A DNA stretch of 35,494 nt from Woeseiaceae bacterium (lineage in GTDB: Bacteria; Pseudomonadota; Gammaproteobacteria; Steroidobacterales; Woeseiaceae): positions 1 through 35,494 of the forward strand of contig JANQGP010000406.1 in NCBI GenBank assembly GCA_028277265.1, given 5' to 3'. Made by a program: the position numbers and the translations under genes. Positions within the stretch are counted from its first letter, which is position 1. Each line of letters starts with the position of its first letter. Below the pieces are notes generated by a model, which ran no database searches, had not been told where the DNA came from, and saw only the letters and a program-made list of their open reading frames with translations. This document shows, piece by piece, positions 11,056-20,301 of this stretch.

Positions 11056-11195
11056 CGATTTGCAGGTTCCGTGCCAGATCGTCCGGATCAGAGCGATTTT
11101 CAAGCTGCTGAAAAAGAAAGGAATTTGTCGAGGCGCCCTGGGCGTCAACGGCGGGCATGCACCGCATCATCGCAACAGGGACGTCGGGCGCACCA

Positions 11196-12545
11196 CTATG
11201 AAGCGCGTGCGAATGCGTCGCGCGTCAGGTTCTCAGGTGTATCGGCCATCACGCGAACATCATCCTCGATACGGATACCGCCGTAGGGCCGCAGCCAGTC
11301 GACGGCGTCCCAGTTCACATGCGACTCAGCGGGCGCGCCGCGCAAGTTCTCGAGCAACATGTCGATCACGTAGATTCCGGGCTCGATCGTGAGCACCATG
11401 TCTTCTTCGAGCACACGTGTCAGGCGCAGGAACGGATGGCCGCTTGGCGGGTCCACGATGGTTCCGGCCTCATCCTGCTGGTGGCCGCCAACGTCGTGAA
11501 CCTGGATGCCCAGCAGGTGCCCGAGGCCGTGCGGGAAGAACGCGGCGGTGACGCCGGTCTCGAGCAGCGTATCCGGCTGGCCCCGCGCCAGTCCGGCTTC
11601 GACCAGCACTTCGGCAATCAGGCCATGTGCGCCTATGTGCAGATCACGATAGTCCACGCCGGCATGTACCTGGCTGACGACGTCGAGCTCGAGACGGTCC
11701 ATGCGTGCAATGAGCTCGGCGAACCGCCGGTCGTCTTTCGCATACGTACGCGTGATGTCCGACGCGTAGCCGTGCACCTGCGCACCGGCGTCGATCAGGA
11801 ACGATCGAATCTCGGCCGGTGGCTGGCGATCGAGGTCCGTATAGTGCAACACGGCGCCGTGTTCGTTGAGCGCTACGATATTGCCGTACGGCAGCTCGGA
11901 ATCCGTGTGGCTGACAGCCTGACAGTATGCGCGGTGAATCTCGAATTCGGGCAGGCCGTCTCGAAACGCCGCTTCGGCGGCAAGGTGACCGGCCGCTGCG
12001 CGCTCGGCCGCGAGGCGCATGACGGCGAGTTCATACCCGGTCTTCACGCCGCGTGCGAAATGCAGGATATTGATCGCCGTGGTCGGATTGATGCGGTCGA
12101 TACCGAAGGCGAGAGATTCGTCGTCGAATTCGCCGATGGCAATGCACTTCTCGCGATCCTCGGGAAGATGGACGGCCGCCTCGTTCGTGTCGCTGATCAC
12201 GCGAACGTCGAAATGGTCGGTCCAGTATCCCGACGGGCTGCCGGGGACGACGTGCCAGTAATCGCGCGGCTGGTAGTAGACGAGAACCGGTGTTTCCCCG
12301 GGCGTATAGACGACGTACGAGAACGGCAGCGCCGTCAGCGGGACCCAGCCGACGAAGTGCGGATTGGCCTTGAACGGATGGTAGTAATCGTCGAGAAAAG
12401 CGAGCTTCGGCGAACCTGAGAAAACCACGACATGACTCGCACCGGCCTGCTCGAGGGCGTGATCGTGACGGGCTTTGACGGACTCGAGGTGGGCGCCGTA
12501 TAGTGCGCCGAGCGCCGGATTGTCATCACTGTAGTTCGCGTTCAT
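11196..12545 (-). CDS. pepQ: Xaa-Pro dipeptidase
   Basis: FLDDYYHPFKANPHFVGWVPLTALP N-domain; metal-site regions SFLIDAGAQVHGYASDITRTY, FFPHGLGHLLGIQVHDVGG, LTIEPGIY. Confidence 0.93.
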   Translation of the reverse strand: MNANYSDDNPALGALYGAHLESVKARHDHALEQAGASHVVVFSGSPKLAFLDDYYHPFKANPHFVGWVPLTALPFSYVVYTPGETPVLVYYQPRDYWHVVPGSPSGYWTDHFDVRVISDTNEAAVHLPEDREKCIAIGEFDDESLAFGIDRINPTTAINILHFARGVKTGYELAVMRLAAERAAAGHLAAEAAFRDGLPEFEIHRAYCQAVSHTDSELPYGNIVALNEHGAVLHYTDLDRQPPAEIRSFLIDAGAQVHGYASDITRTYAKDDRRFAELIARMDRLELDVVSQVHAGVDYRDLHIGAHGLIAEVLVEAGLARGQPDTLLETGVTAAFFPHGLGHLLGIQVHDVGGHQQDEAGTIVDPPSGHPFLRLTRVLEEDMVLTIEPGIYVIDMLLENLRGAPAESHVNWDAVDWLRPYGGIRIEDDVRVMADTPENLTRDAFARAS

Positions 12546-12621
12546 GGCCGGATCATACCCTGTTGCCGCCGCATCCGGCGAGTGCCATCATTGGCAGCCG
12601 TCCCGCGCCGCGGAGCACAGA

Positions 12622-14337
12622 ATGAAACGGTTTGTATGGCTGATTCCTGGCATCTTCTTCCTCACTCCCGCTGTCGACGTCATGGCCGCTGATCCGGGCT
12701 ACGACCGCGTCGCCGGACGCGCGCATGCGTCGCGTTCGGAGGTGATCGCACCGCATGGCATGGCTGCAACGAGCCAGCCGCTCGCCACCCAGATCGCGCT
12801 CGACATCCTCAAGAAGGGCGGGAGCGCCGTCGATGCCGCGATCGCAGCCAACGCCGCGCTCGGACTCATGGAGCCGACAGGCTGCGGCATCGGTGGGGAC
12901 CTGTACGCCATTGTGTGGGACGCGGGAAAGCGGGAACTGACCGGCCTGAACGCATCCGGCCGATCGCCCGAAGCCATGACGCTCGAGTACTTCCGCGACA
13001 ACGGAATCGACAGGATTCCGCCGTTCGGTCCTTTGCCCGTGAGCGTTCCGGGCGCCGTAGACGGGTGGTTCGAACTGCACGCGCGCTACGGTCGCCTGCC
13101 GATGACCGACATTCTCGCGCCGGCGATTCGCTACGCGCGCGAGGGTTTTCCCGTGTCCGAGGTCATTGCCTATTACTTCGAGAGGAACAAGCAGCGCATC
13201 GGCCACTACCCGGGATTCGCCGAAACGTTCATGCCGGGCGGCGACGTGCCCAAAAAAGGCGAGATGTTCAGGAACCCACGCCTTGCAAACACCTATGAAG
13301 CGATCGCCGAAAAAGGTCGCGACGAGTTCTACAAGGGAGATATTGCGCGTGCCATCGACGCGTACATGACCGAACAGGGGGGGCTCCTGACGTACGACGA
13401 TCTCGCCGCTCACCGATCCGAATGGGTTACGCCGGTATCGAGCAACTATCGCGGTTGGGACGTTTACGAGCTTCCGCCCAACGGGCAGGGCATTGCGGCG
13501 CTGCAGATTCTGAACATTCTCGAGGGCTTCGACATCGCCGCGATGGGTTTTGGCAGTGCCGACTACATCCACACGCTGGTCGAGGCCAAGAAGCTTGCGT
13601 TCGAGGACCGGGCGAAGTACTACGCCGACATGGATTTCGCCGACGTCCCCGTCGACTGGCTGATTTCGAAAGACTATGCCGATGAACGGCGAGCGCTCAT
13701 CTCGGCCGACAAGGCGGCTGAATCATACCCCGCGGGCGACAGGAAACTCGACGCGGGCGACACGATCTACCTGACCGTAGCCGACGAGGACGGCAACATG
13801 GTCTCGCTGATCCAGAGCAACTACCGTGGCATGGGGTCGGGCATGACGCCGGGGGAGCTCGGCTTCGTACTGCAGGATCGCGCCGAGCTGTTCGCGCTCG
13901 ATGAGAACCATGCCAACGTGGTGGAGGGCGGCAAGCGCCCTTTCCAGACGATCATTCCGGCCTTCGTCATGAAAGACGGCGAACCGTTGATCAGCTTCGG
14001 CGTCATGGGCGGGTCGATGCAGCCACAGGGTCATGCTCAGATCATCGTCAACATGGTTGATTTCGGCATGAACCTGCAGGAAGCGGGTGACGCTGCGCGC
14101 ATCAATCACGTCGGATCGTCCAGCCCGACCGGCACGACCATGTCGGACGGCGGCGTCGTCCATCTCGAGAAGGGGTTCAGCGCGGAAGTACGTGCAGAAC
14201 TCGAGCGCCGCGGGCATACGCTGGGTCCGTCGAACGGCAGCTTCGGCGGCTACCAGGCGATCATGTTCGACAAGTCGGAGGGCGTGTATTATGGCGCGTC
14301 CGAGGTACGCAAGGACGGCCAGGCCGCTGGTTACTAG
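12622..14337 (+). CDS. Gamma-glutamyltransferase family protein (exported)
   Basis: Signal MKRFVWLIPGIFFLTPAVDVMAAD; GGSAVDAAIAANAALGLMEPTGCGIGGDLYAI; SLIQSNYRGMGSGM. Confidence 0.92.
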   Translation: MKRFVWLIPGIFFLTPAVDVMAADPGYDRVAGRAHASRSEVIAPHGMAATSQPLATQIALDILKKGGSAVDAAIAANAALGLMEPTGCGIGGDLYAIVWDAGKRELTGLNASGRSPEAMTLEYFRDNGIDRIPPFGPLPVSVPGAVDGWFELHARYGRLPMTDILAPAIRYAREGFPVSEVIAYYFERNKQRIGHYPGFAETFMPGGDVPKKGEMFRNPRLANTYEAIAEKGRDEFYKGDIARAIDAYMTEQGGLLTYDDLAAHRSEWVTPVSSNYRGWDVYELPPNGQGIAALQILNILEGFDIAAMGFGSADYIHTLVEAKKLAFEDRAKYYADMDFADVPVDWLISKDYADERRALISADKAAESYPAGDRKLDAGDTIYLTVADEDGNMVSLIQSNYRGMGSGMTPGELGFVLQDRAELFALDENHANVVEGGKRPFQTIIPAFVMKDGEPLISFGVMGGSMQPQGHAQIIVNMVDFGMNLQEAGDAARINHVGSSSPTGTTMSDGGVVHLEKGFSAEVRAELERRGHTLGPSNGSFGGYQAIMFDKSEGVYYGASEVRKDGQAAGY

Positions 14338-14385
14338 CAGTCTGTCGACCGAGCCTTCAACTACTTATTCGGCAGGCTGCCAGGC

Positions 14386-15396
14386 ATGAGCAAGGACATC
14401 TTTCTGACGGGCATTACGACGACCGGTACACCGCACATCGGCAACTACGTCGGCGCGATTCGCCCTGGTATCGAGGCGAGTAAGGACCTCACGACGAAGC
14501 ACTTCTATTTTCTTGCCGACTATCACTCGCTCGCCAAGAACGAGGACCCTGACAGGATCGTCCGGTCGACGCTCGAGATTGCCGCGGCATGGATGGCGCT
14601 CGGTCTCGATACCGAGCATGCCTATTTCTATCGGCAGTCGGACATTCCCGAGATTCTCGAGCTCACGTGGGTCCTGCACGGCATGACGGCCAAGGGCTTG
14701 ATGAATCGCGCGCACTCTTACAAGGCGTCGGTGCAGGCCAACGTCGACAGCGGCAACAAAGACCCGGACAAAGGCGTGATGATGGCGCTTTACAGTTACC
14801 CGGTTCTGATGGCAGCGGATATCCTGATGTTCAAGTCGACCAAAGTGCCGGTCGGCCAGGACCAGAAGCAGCACGTCGAGATGGCACGCGACATCGCACA
14901 ACGCTTCAATCACAACTACCGCGAGACGTTCGTGTTGCCGGAGGCCGTGATCGGCGAGAACACAGCCGTGCTGAAAGGACTCGATGGCCGCAAGATGTCG
15001 AAGAGCTACGACAACACGATCCCGTTGTTCGCCCCCGAGAAGCGGCTGCGCAAGCTGATCATGAAGATCAAGACGAACAGCCAGGAGCCGGGGGAACCCA
15101 AGGACACGGAAGGCAATACGCTATTCGACATCTACAAGGCATTTGCAACGCCCGCGGAGACGGCCGAGATCGCCGAAGCCTATGCAAACGGCATCGCCTG
15201 GGGTGAAATGAAGCAGCGTTTGTTCGAGTATATCGACGAGCACATCAAACCGGCGCGGGAGGAATACGATCGACTCATCGCCGACCCGGGCGTGGTCGAA
15301 GCCGAGTTGAGAAAAGGTGCAGAACGAGCACGCGAGATCTCCGTTCCGTACCTTGCCGAGATTCGGGACGCGGTCGGCATCAGAAAACTGGGCTAG
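14386..15396 (+). CDS. trpS: Tryptophanyl-tRNA synthetase
   Basis: GITTTGTPHIGNYVGAI class I HxGN motif; KMSKS. Confidence 0.95.
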   Translation: MSKDIFLTGITTTGTPHIGNYVGAIRPGIEASKDLTTKHFYFLADYHSLAKNEDPDRIVRSTLEIAAAWMALGLDTEHAYFYRQSDIPEILELTWVLHGMTAKGLMNRAHSYKASVQANVDSGNKDPDKGVMMALYSYPVLMAADILMFKSTKVPVGQDQKQHVEMARDIAQRFNHNYRETFVLPEAVIGENTAVLKGLDGRKMSKSYDNTIPLFAPEKRLRKLIMKIKTNSQEPGEPKDTEGNTLFDIYKAFATPAETAEIAEAYANGIAWGEMKQRLFEYIDEHIKPAREEYDRLIADPGVVEAELRKGAERAREISVPYLAEIRDAVGIRKLG

Positions 15397-15426
15397 GGCC
15401 CACAGAGTCAGCAGGACCTGGTCACT

Positions 15427-15681
15427 ATGAGCAAAGAACGAGTCAGGGAGCTTCTGGGTCAGCTGCGCGACGAGTTGCGCAAGACGGGCGTCGACGCCGA
15501 GCTCGACAAGATGATCGATGAACTCGACGACGAGGTTAACGCCGTCGTCGACACAGGCGCCGACGTCACCGATCTGGTCGATCGCGCCAAGGGATTCGAA
15601 GCCGACTTCGCCTCCCGGCATCCCGCCGTGGAACGGTTCATGCGCGAGGTGATAGATACACTTGTCCGGATGGGCATCTGA
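15427..15681 (+). CDS. DUF4404-like small protein
   Basis: RELLGQLRDELRKTG...LVDRAKGFEADFASRHPAVERFMREVIDTLVRMGI. Confidence 0.75.
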   Translation: MSKERVRELLGQLRDELRKTGVDAELDKMIDELDDEVNAVVDTGADVTDLVDRAKGFEADFASRHPAVERFMREVIDTLVRMGI

Positions 15682-15702
15682 TACAACGACACAGGGGGTG
15701 CC

Positions 15703-16074
15703 ATGAAACTGGGAGCGTTCTCCGTAAGCCTTGCCGTCAAGGACCTGGCGGCGTCGCGCGACTTCTACGAGAAGCTCGGATTCGAGCAGTTCGGTGGAGA
15801 CCCGGCGCACAACTATCTCATCATGAAGAACGGTGACCATGTCATCGGTTTGTTCCAGGGGATGTTCGAAAAGAACATGCTGACGTTCAATCCCGGCTGG
15901 GACCAGTCCTGTGTCGAACTCGAGGAGTTCACCGACGTGCGCGAAATGCAAAAAGCGCTCAAGGCGGAGGGCGTCACGTTCGACGTTGAAGCGGACGAAT
16001 CGACTCGGGGCCCGGCCAGCTTCATGATCACCGACCCGGACGGCAACCCGATCCTGATAGACCAGCACCGATAG
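15703..16074 (+). CDS. VOC (glyoxalase/bleomycin-resistance) family protein
   Basis: [27 protein letters not shown]...[17 protein letters not shown]. Confidence 0.9.
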   Translation: MKLGAFSVSLAVKDLAASRDFYEKLGFEQFGGDPAHNYLIMKNGDHVIGLFQGMFEKNMLTFNPGWDQSCVELEEFTDVREMQKALKAEGVTFDVEADESTRGPASFMITDPDGNPILIDQHR

Positions 16075-16081
16075 CGATGAG

Positions 16082-16192
16082 ATGAAGTGGCTGGTCTACA
16101 TCGTCCTGCTGATGCTGCTTGCCGCGCTTCTGAAAGCGAGCTTCGGCCGAGGCAGGAGGCGACCGACCGACGAAGACGGGGAAGACGATTGA
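16082..16192 (+). CDS. 36-aa single-TM small protein
   Basis: MKWLVYIVLLMLLAALLKASFGRGRRRPTDEDGEDD*; hydrophobic helix followed by charged tail; below the ORF-track length. Confidence 0.45.
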   Translation: MKWLVYIVLLMLLAALLKASFGRGRRRPTDEDGEDD

Positions 16193-16252
16193 TCGGACGG
16201 GACACCAGGCGCTGCACTGGAGGTACCCCGCGCGGCCACCTAGAATAGGTGT

Positions 16253-16663
16253 ATGCGCTTCGTTTCCAGGGTCGACGGCTGGCTTATTCCGGTTCTCGTC
16301 ATTTCGATCGCCGGCATGCTTGCGGCATTCGTCGCGGTACTCGTCGGCGATACGCCGATATGGCTACAGATCGTCGTCGCGATCGCTTCGGTCTTCTTCT
16401 GCGGACTGCTGTTCGCAATACTGAAAAGCACCTTCTACGTTGTGGAGCACGGCGTGCTGCGGATCGTTTCCGGGCCGTTCCGCTGGAAGATCGCGATCTC
16501 GGACATCGTCGAGATAACGCCGACGCGCAACCCCCTGTCGTCGCCCGCGCTGTCGCTCGATCGACTGAAGGTCAGGTACGGCGAGCGCCGTTTCGTGCTC
16601 GTATCACCGGCGGACAAGGACGGTTTCGTCAGGGCGATCGAAAACGAACGCCCGACGACATGA
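16253..16663 (+). CDS. Membrane-anchored bacterial PH-domain-like protein
   Basis: Two N-terminal TM helices then STFYVVEHGVLRIVSGPFRWKIAISDIVEITPTRNPLSSPALSLDRLKVRYG. Confidence 0.75.
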   Translation: MRFVSRVDGWLIPVLVISIAGMLAAFVAVLVGDTPIWLQIVVAIASVFFCGLLFAILKSTFYVVEHGVLRIVSGPFRWKIAISDIVEITPTRNPLSSPALSLDRLKVRYGERRFVLVSPADKDGFVRAIENERPTT

Positions 16664-17187
16664 CGTGCGATCGGCAGCTCGTAACCGCGCGACTGTTCCT
16701 CACGCGCATAACGGCCGATGACGTCGGCCTGATGCTGGCGGTCTGGAACGACCCCGCGTTCATCAAGCACGTCGGCGATCGTGGCATCCGCACCGAGGAT
16801 GAGGCGCGCGAAGCGCTCGACGCAGGGATATTCCGGTCTTACAGGGAGTACGGTTACGGACCGTTCAAGATGGTACGCAAGGACGATGCGGCCGTGCTGG
16901 GCATCTGCGGTCTGTTCAAGCGCGACAACCTGGAAGATCCGGACATCGGTTTCGCGATTCTGCCGGCCTATTACCGTCGGGGTTATGCCGGGGAAGCCGC
17001 TCGCGCCGTTGTCGCCCATGCGCGCGACGATCTCGGCGTTCGCAAGCTGACGGCCATAGTCTCGCCCGGCAACACGGCATCGATCGGGTTGCTCGAAAAG
17101 CTGGGACTGACGTTCAGTCGAATGATTACAATGCCGGGAGACGACGAGGCGATCTGTCTCTACGAGATGATGCTGGAAAACGAGTAG
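16660..17187 (+). CDS. GNAT-family N-acetyltransferase (RimJ/RimL-like)
   Basis: LVTARLFLTRITADD...DIGFAILPAYYRRGYAGEAARAVVAHA...NTASIGLLEKLGL; ATGA overlap with the upstream gene. Confidence 0.9.
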   Translation: MTCDRQLVTARLFLTRITADDVGLMLAVWNDPAFIKHVGDRGIRTEDEAREALDAGIFRSYREYGYGPFKMVRKDDAAVLGICGLFKRDNLEDPDIGFAILPAYYRRGYAGEAARAVVAHARDDLGVRKLTAIVSPGNTASIGLLEKLGLTFSRMITMPGDDEAICLYEMMLENE

Positions 17188-17188
17188 C

Positions 17189-17677
17189 ATGGAGTTCCTG
17201 AAGACCGATGGCGCCCGGACCGGCCTGTTTTTCGGGGCGACATCCGGTGTAATCACGACGATCGGCCTGATCGTGGGCCTGAATTCCGGGACCCAGTCGG
17301 TCACGGCCGTACTCGGCGGCATACTCGTCATCGCGGTCGCGGATGCGATGTCGGACGCGCTCGGAATCCATCTCGCCGAGGAAGCCGATCCCCGGACCGA
17401 TCACGGGCACGTGTGGGCCGCAACGATTACGACCTTCCTCACCAAGTTCATCTTCTCGATCAGCTTTGCCGTGCCGCTCCTGCTGCTGCCGCTCCAGCCG
17501 GCCGTGATTGCGTCGGTTGCCTGGGGCATCCTCGTCATAGTCATCCTCAGCTATTTCCTGGCGCGCGCGCAGCAGGCATCGCCGCTCGCCATCATCGCGG
17601 AGCATGTCGGCATTGCCGTGCTCGTCGTCGTGCTTTCGCATTACATCGGCGTCTGGGTGGCCGCTACGTTCGGATAG
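17189..17677 (+). CDS. VIT1/CCC1-family membrane protein
   Basis: LFFGATSGVITTIGLIVGLNSGTQSVTAVLGGILVIAVADAMSDALGIHLAEEAD. Confidence 0.8.
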   Translation: MEFLKTDGARTGLFFGATSGVITTIGLIVGLNSGTQSVTAVLGGILVIAVADAMSDALGIHLAEEADPRTDHGHVWAATITTFLTKFIFSISFAVPLLLLPLQPAVIASVAWGILVIVILSYFLARAQQASPLAIIAEHVGIAVLVVVLSHYIGVWVAATFG

Positions 17678-17696
17678 GAGAGGGCAAACTAAGCGA

Positions 17697-17834
17697 ATGA
17701 ACGAACCAGGTACTTTTGTTATTGTTCCTCGCAATACGTGGCATACGCCACGCGTGCACAGTCCGACGGCGATGCTGTTCATCACGCCGGGCGAGGGCAC
17801 CGGGAATCGTGAGGAACCTCCACGCAAGGGCTGA
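17697..17834 (+). pseudogene. 5'-truncated cupin-domain remnant
   Basis: Only MNEPGTFVIVPRNTWHTPRVHSPTAMLFITPGEGTGNREEPPRKG remains, resembling the C-terminal part of a cupin barrel. Confidence 0.55.
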
Positions 17835-17836
17835 CA

Positions 17837-18232
17837 GTGGCGGACAGCGGCGACAAGACAGGGTGGCAGGAGCTGCGCGAATTCGCGGACGTCGACCTGA
17901 CGCAATCCTACGTGCTGTCGTGGCAGGCCTTCAGCGATACCCTGCTCATCGACGTCGACCTGTACCTCGAGCCGGATCACCCGTTCTACGAGCAGCCCCG
18001 GCCGGCCGAGAAGGTCTGCATTCGTCCTGCACTGATCGAGTTTCCGTACGTCGACTCGCTACGCCTCGGGGACTCATCGCCACGTCAACTTGTTGAGATA
18101 GTTGGTGATCTTGGCCACGGCGCGATCGAAGACCTGAGCGTTTCCGGAGACGGCTGTTACGAAATCCGCGGGGAATTTGGTACCGTGTCCGTGAGCGCCG
18201 AGCGTCCCATACTAAGACTAAAAGGGCCCTGA
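17837..18232 (+). CDS. Hypothetical protein
   Basis: 131 aa, GTG start 2 nt after the preceding stop; no family recognised. Confidence 0.7.
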   Translation: MADSGDKTGWQELREFADVDLTQSYVLSWQAFSDTLLIDVDLYLEPDHPFYEQPRPAEKVCIRPALIEFPYVDSLRLGDSSPRQLVEIVGDLGHGAIEDLSVSGDGCYEIRGEFGTVSVSAERPILRLKGP

Positions 18233-18246
18233 GCCGGGAGCCGCCT

Positions 18247-18600
18247 GTGAGATCGGAGAATCGCATCGACTATGTCGAGATCCCCGTTACCGACATGAAG
18301 AAATCCCGCGCGTTCTTCGAGGCGCTGTTTGGCTGGGAGTTCGTCGAGTGGGGCGACGAGTACTATAGCTTCAGCGACGGGCGGCTTGACGGCGGTATCC
18401 GGCTCGCTGAGGAGCCGGCACCGGTGACCGGAATCCTGCTCGTGTTCTACAGCGACGAACTGGAGCGTGACGTCGAGCGAGTGAAGAAGCTCGGTGGCAC
18501 GATCTCGCAGGAGATATTCTCGTTCCCGGGCGGCCGCCGCTTTCATTTCATGGATCCGGTTGGCACGGAGTTTGCCATCTGGTCTGAAGTCCCCGGTTAA
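18247..18600 (+). CDS. VOC-family protein
   Basis: IDYVEIPVTDMKKSRAFFEALFGWEF...RFHFMDPVGTEFAIWSE; GTG start. Confidence 0.9.
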   Translation: MRSENRIDYVEIPVTDMKKSRAFFEALFGWEFVEWGDEYYSFSDGRLDGGIRLAEEPAPVTGILLVFYSDELERDVERVKKLGGTISQEIFSFPGGRRFHFMDPVGTEFAIWSEVPG

Positions 18601-18612
18601 CGGAGTCCGTTC

Positions 18613-19239
18613 ATGGCAATACTCGTCGATCATCCCTGCGTGCAGCACAAGCTCGCGATCCTTCGCGACGTGGACACCGGCCACAAACGATTTCGCGAGC
18701 TCTCGACGGAAATCACCAAGTTCGTCTGCTACGAGGCGCTAAAGCAGGTGCGCACGAGAGAAGTCACGGTGGAAACGCCGGTCGCGCCGGCCCTGTGCCG
18801 CAAGATCGACACGGACCTCGTCGTCGTACCGATTCTGCGCGCCGGTGTCGGGATGCTCGAAGGTATCCTCGAGCTCGTGCCCACGGCGCGCGTCGGGTTC
18901 GTGGGCCTTTACCGCGACGAAGCGACGAAGCAGCCGGTCACCTATTACGAGCGGTTTCCTCCCCAGATTCGCGGGGGTACGTGCATCGTGATCGATCCTA
19001 TGTTGGCAACCGGCGGTTCGACGGTTGCGGCGCTCGACTTGCTCAAAAGAAGCGGCGCCGAAGACATTGTCGTGGTCTGCATCGTAACCTGCCCCGAGGG
19101 TATCGAACTCGTCGAGTCGTCACACCCCGACGTGAAGATCTATGCCGCCGCGGTCGATGAGCGGCTCAACGAGAAGAAGTATATCGTTCCAGGTCTTGGC
19201 GACGCAGGTGACCGCCTTTTCGGGACCTCGCAGCACTGA
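18613..19239 (+). CDS. upp: Uracil phosphoribosyltransferase
   Basis: VVVPILRAGVGMLEG; CIVIDPMLATGGSTVAALDLLK (PRPP loop); YIVPGLGDAGDRLFGT. Confidence 0.97.
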   Translation: MAILVDHPCVQHKLAILRDVDTGHKRFRELSTEITKFVCYEALKQVRTREVTVETPVAPALCRKIDTDLVVVPILRAGVGMLEGILELVPTARVGFVGLYRDEATKQPVTYYERFPPQIRGGTCIVIDPMLATGGSTVAALDLLKRSGAEDIVVVCIVTCPEGIELVESSHPDVKIYAAAVDERLNEKKYIVPGLGDAGDRLFGTSQH

Positions 19240-19250
19240 AGGGGACGGGC

Positions 19251-19673
19251 ATGGCCGAAAACAAGACGAAGCCGACAGGTTCGAGCGTCACCGAGTTCGC
19301 AAAGTCCATCGAGAACCCGCAAATGCGGGCGGATGCGAGGAAGGTCGCGTCGATGATGCGTCGCGTCACGGGTAAGCGCGCGAAGATGTGGGGCAGCAGT
19401 ATCGTCGGATACGGCACGTACCACTACAAGTACGATAGCGGGCGCGAAGGCGATTTCATGTTGACCGGGTATTCGCCGCGCAAACAGGCACTGACCGTAT
19501 ACATCATGCCGGGCTTCAGTACATTCGGCCCGTTGATGAAGAAGCTCGGCAAGTACAAGACCGGCAAGTCCTGTCTCTACATCAAGCGGCTTTCCGATGT
19601 GGACGAGAAAGTGCTCGAGGAGCTGATCGACCGCTCGGTCAAGCTCATGCGCGAGAAATACGAGACGTGGTGA
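19251..19673 (+). CDS. DUF1801-domain protein
   Basis: AKMWGSSIVGYGTYHYKYDSGREGDFMLTGYSPRKQALTVYIMPGF. Confidence 0.88.
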   Translation: MAENKTKPTGSSVTEFAKSIENPQMRADARKVASMMRRVTGKRAKMWGSSIVGYGTYHYKYDSGREGDFMLTGYSPRKQALTVYIMPGFSTFGPLMKKLGKYKTGKSCLYIKRLSDVDEKVLEELIDRSVKLMREKYETW

Positions 19674-19680
19674 GCGCGAC

Positions 19681-20301
19681 GTGAACAGCAAAATCACAGG
19701 ATCGCGCCTCGACGGCAATCGTCTGATCATCGAGACGACCGCCGGCGATCAGGTCTACGACGCCAAGTTCCTCGTCGCGGCTCTGCTCGTCTTCGTTGCC
19801 CGCGGCAGCGGGCGCATCGAACCCGAGGAGTCGGCCAAGATGATCGAACTGATCGAGCAGCATTTCCACATGCAGGGGGCCGAGTCCCTGGAGCTGCTGA
19901 CTTTCGCGATCTCCGAATTGGCCGACAAACCAGCGCTTGCGGATTTCCTGCAGGAGCTCGGCCCGACGCTGACCGACGCCGACAAGGAGGATATCGCGCT
20001 GATGGGGCTCAAGGTCGTGGCAGCGGACGGCAGACGCGACATCGCCGAAATGGAGCAGTTCAATACCGCAATGCGACTGATAGGCGCCTCGCCTGAAATC
20101 GTCCACCGCGCGTTCGATCGATATTTCGCCGAAACGATGCCCGGGGAGGAGCGCGGGCGCGCCTGCCGATGCAGCTATTTCCGGAGTGATTCCCGCAGCG
20201 ACTCGAGTTCTCCCCAGCGCTCGATCCGCTGCTCGAGCCGTTCCTCCGCCGAACCGAGCTCCTGCAGCTTCTGCTGCACGAGCTCTGCGTCCTGCGTATA
20301 G
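19681..20301 (+). CDS. TerB-like protein with atypical C-terminal extension
   Basis: GTG start; LVAALLVFVARGSGRIEPEESAKMIELIEQHF...LMGLKVVAADGRRDIAEMEQF; the last ~40 aa overlap uup antisense. Confidence 0.7.
   Translation: MNSKITGSRLDGNRLIIETTAGDQVYDAKFLVAALLVFVARGSGRIEPEESAKMIELIEQHFHMQGAESLELLTFAISELADKPALADFLQELGPTLTDADKEDIALMGLKVVAADGRRDIAEMEQFNTAMRLIGASPEIVHRAFDRYFAETMPGEERGRACRCSYFRSDSRSDSSSPQRSIRCSSRSSAEPSSCSFCCTSSASCV

Noticed and set aside
11319-12419. 366-aa plus-strand ORF opposite pepQ (and similar long antisense ORFs opposite rpoA, GGT, uup, the reductase and uvrA)
   Set aside because: Arg/Asp/Val-rich antisense frames typical of high-GC genes; the sense strands encode clear protein families.
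15703-18600. Two VOC genes as a recent tandem duplication
   Set aside because: They share fold-level motifs only and are separated by five genes; sequences are too different.
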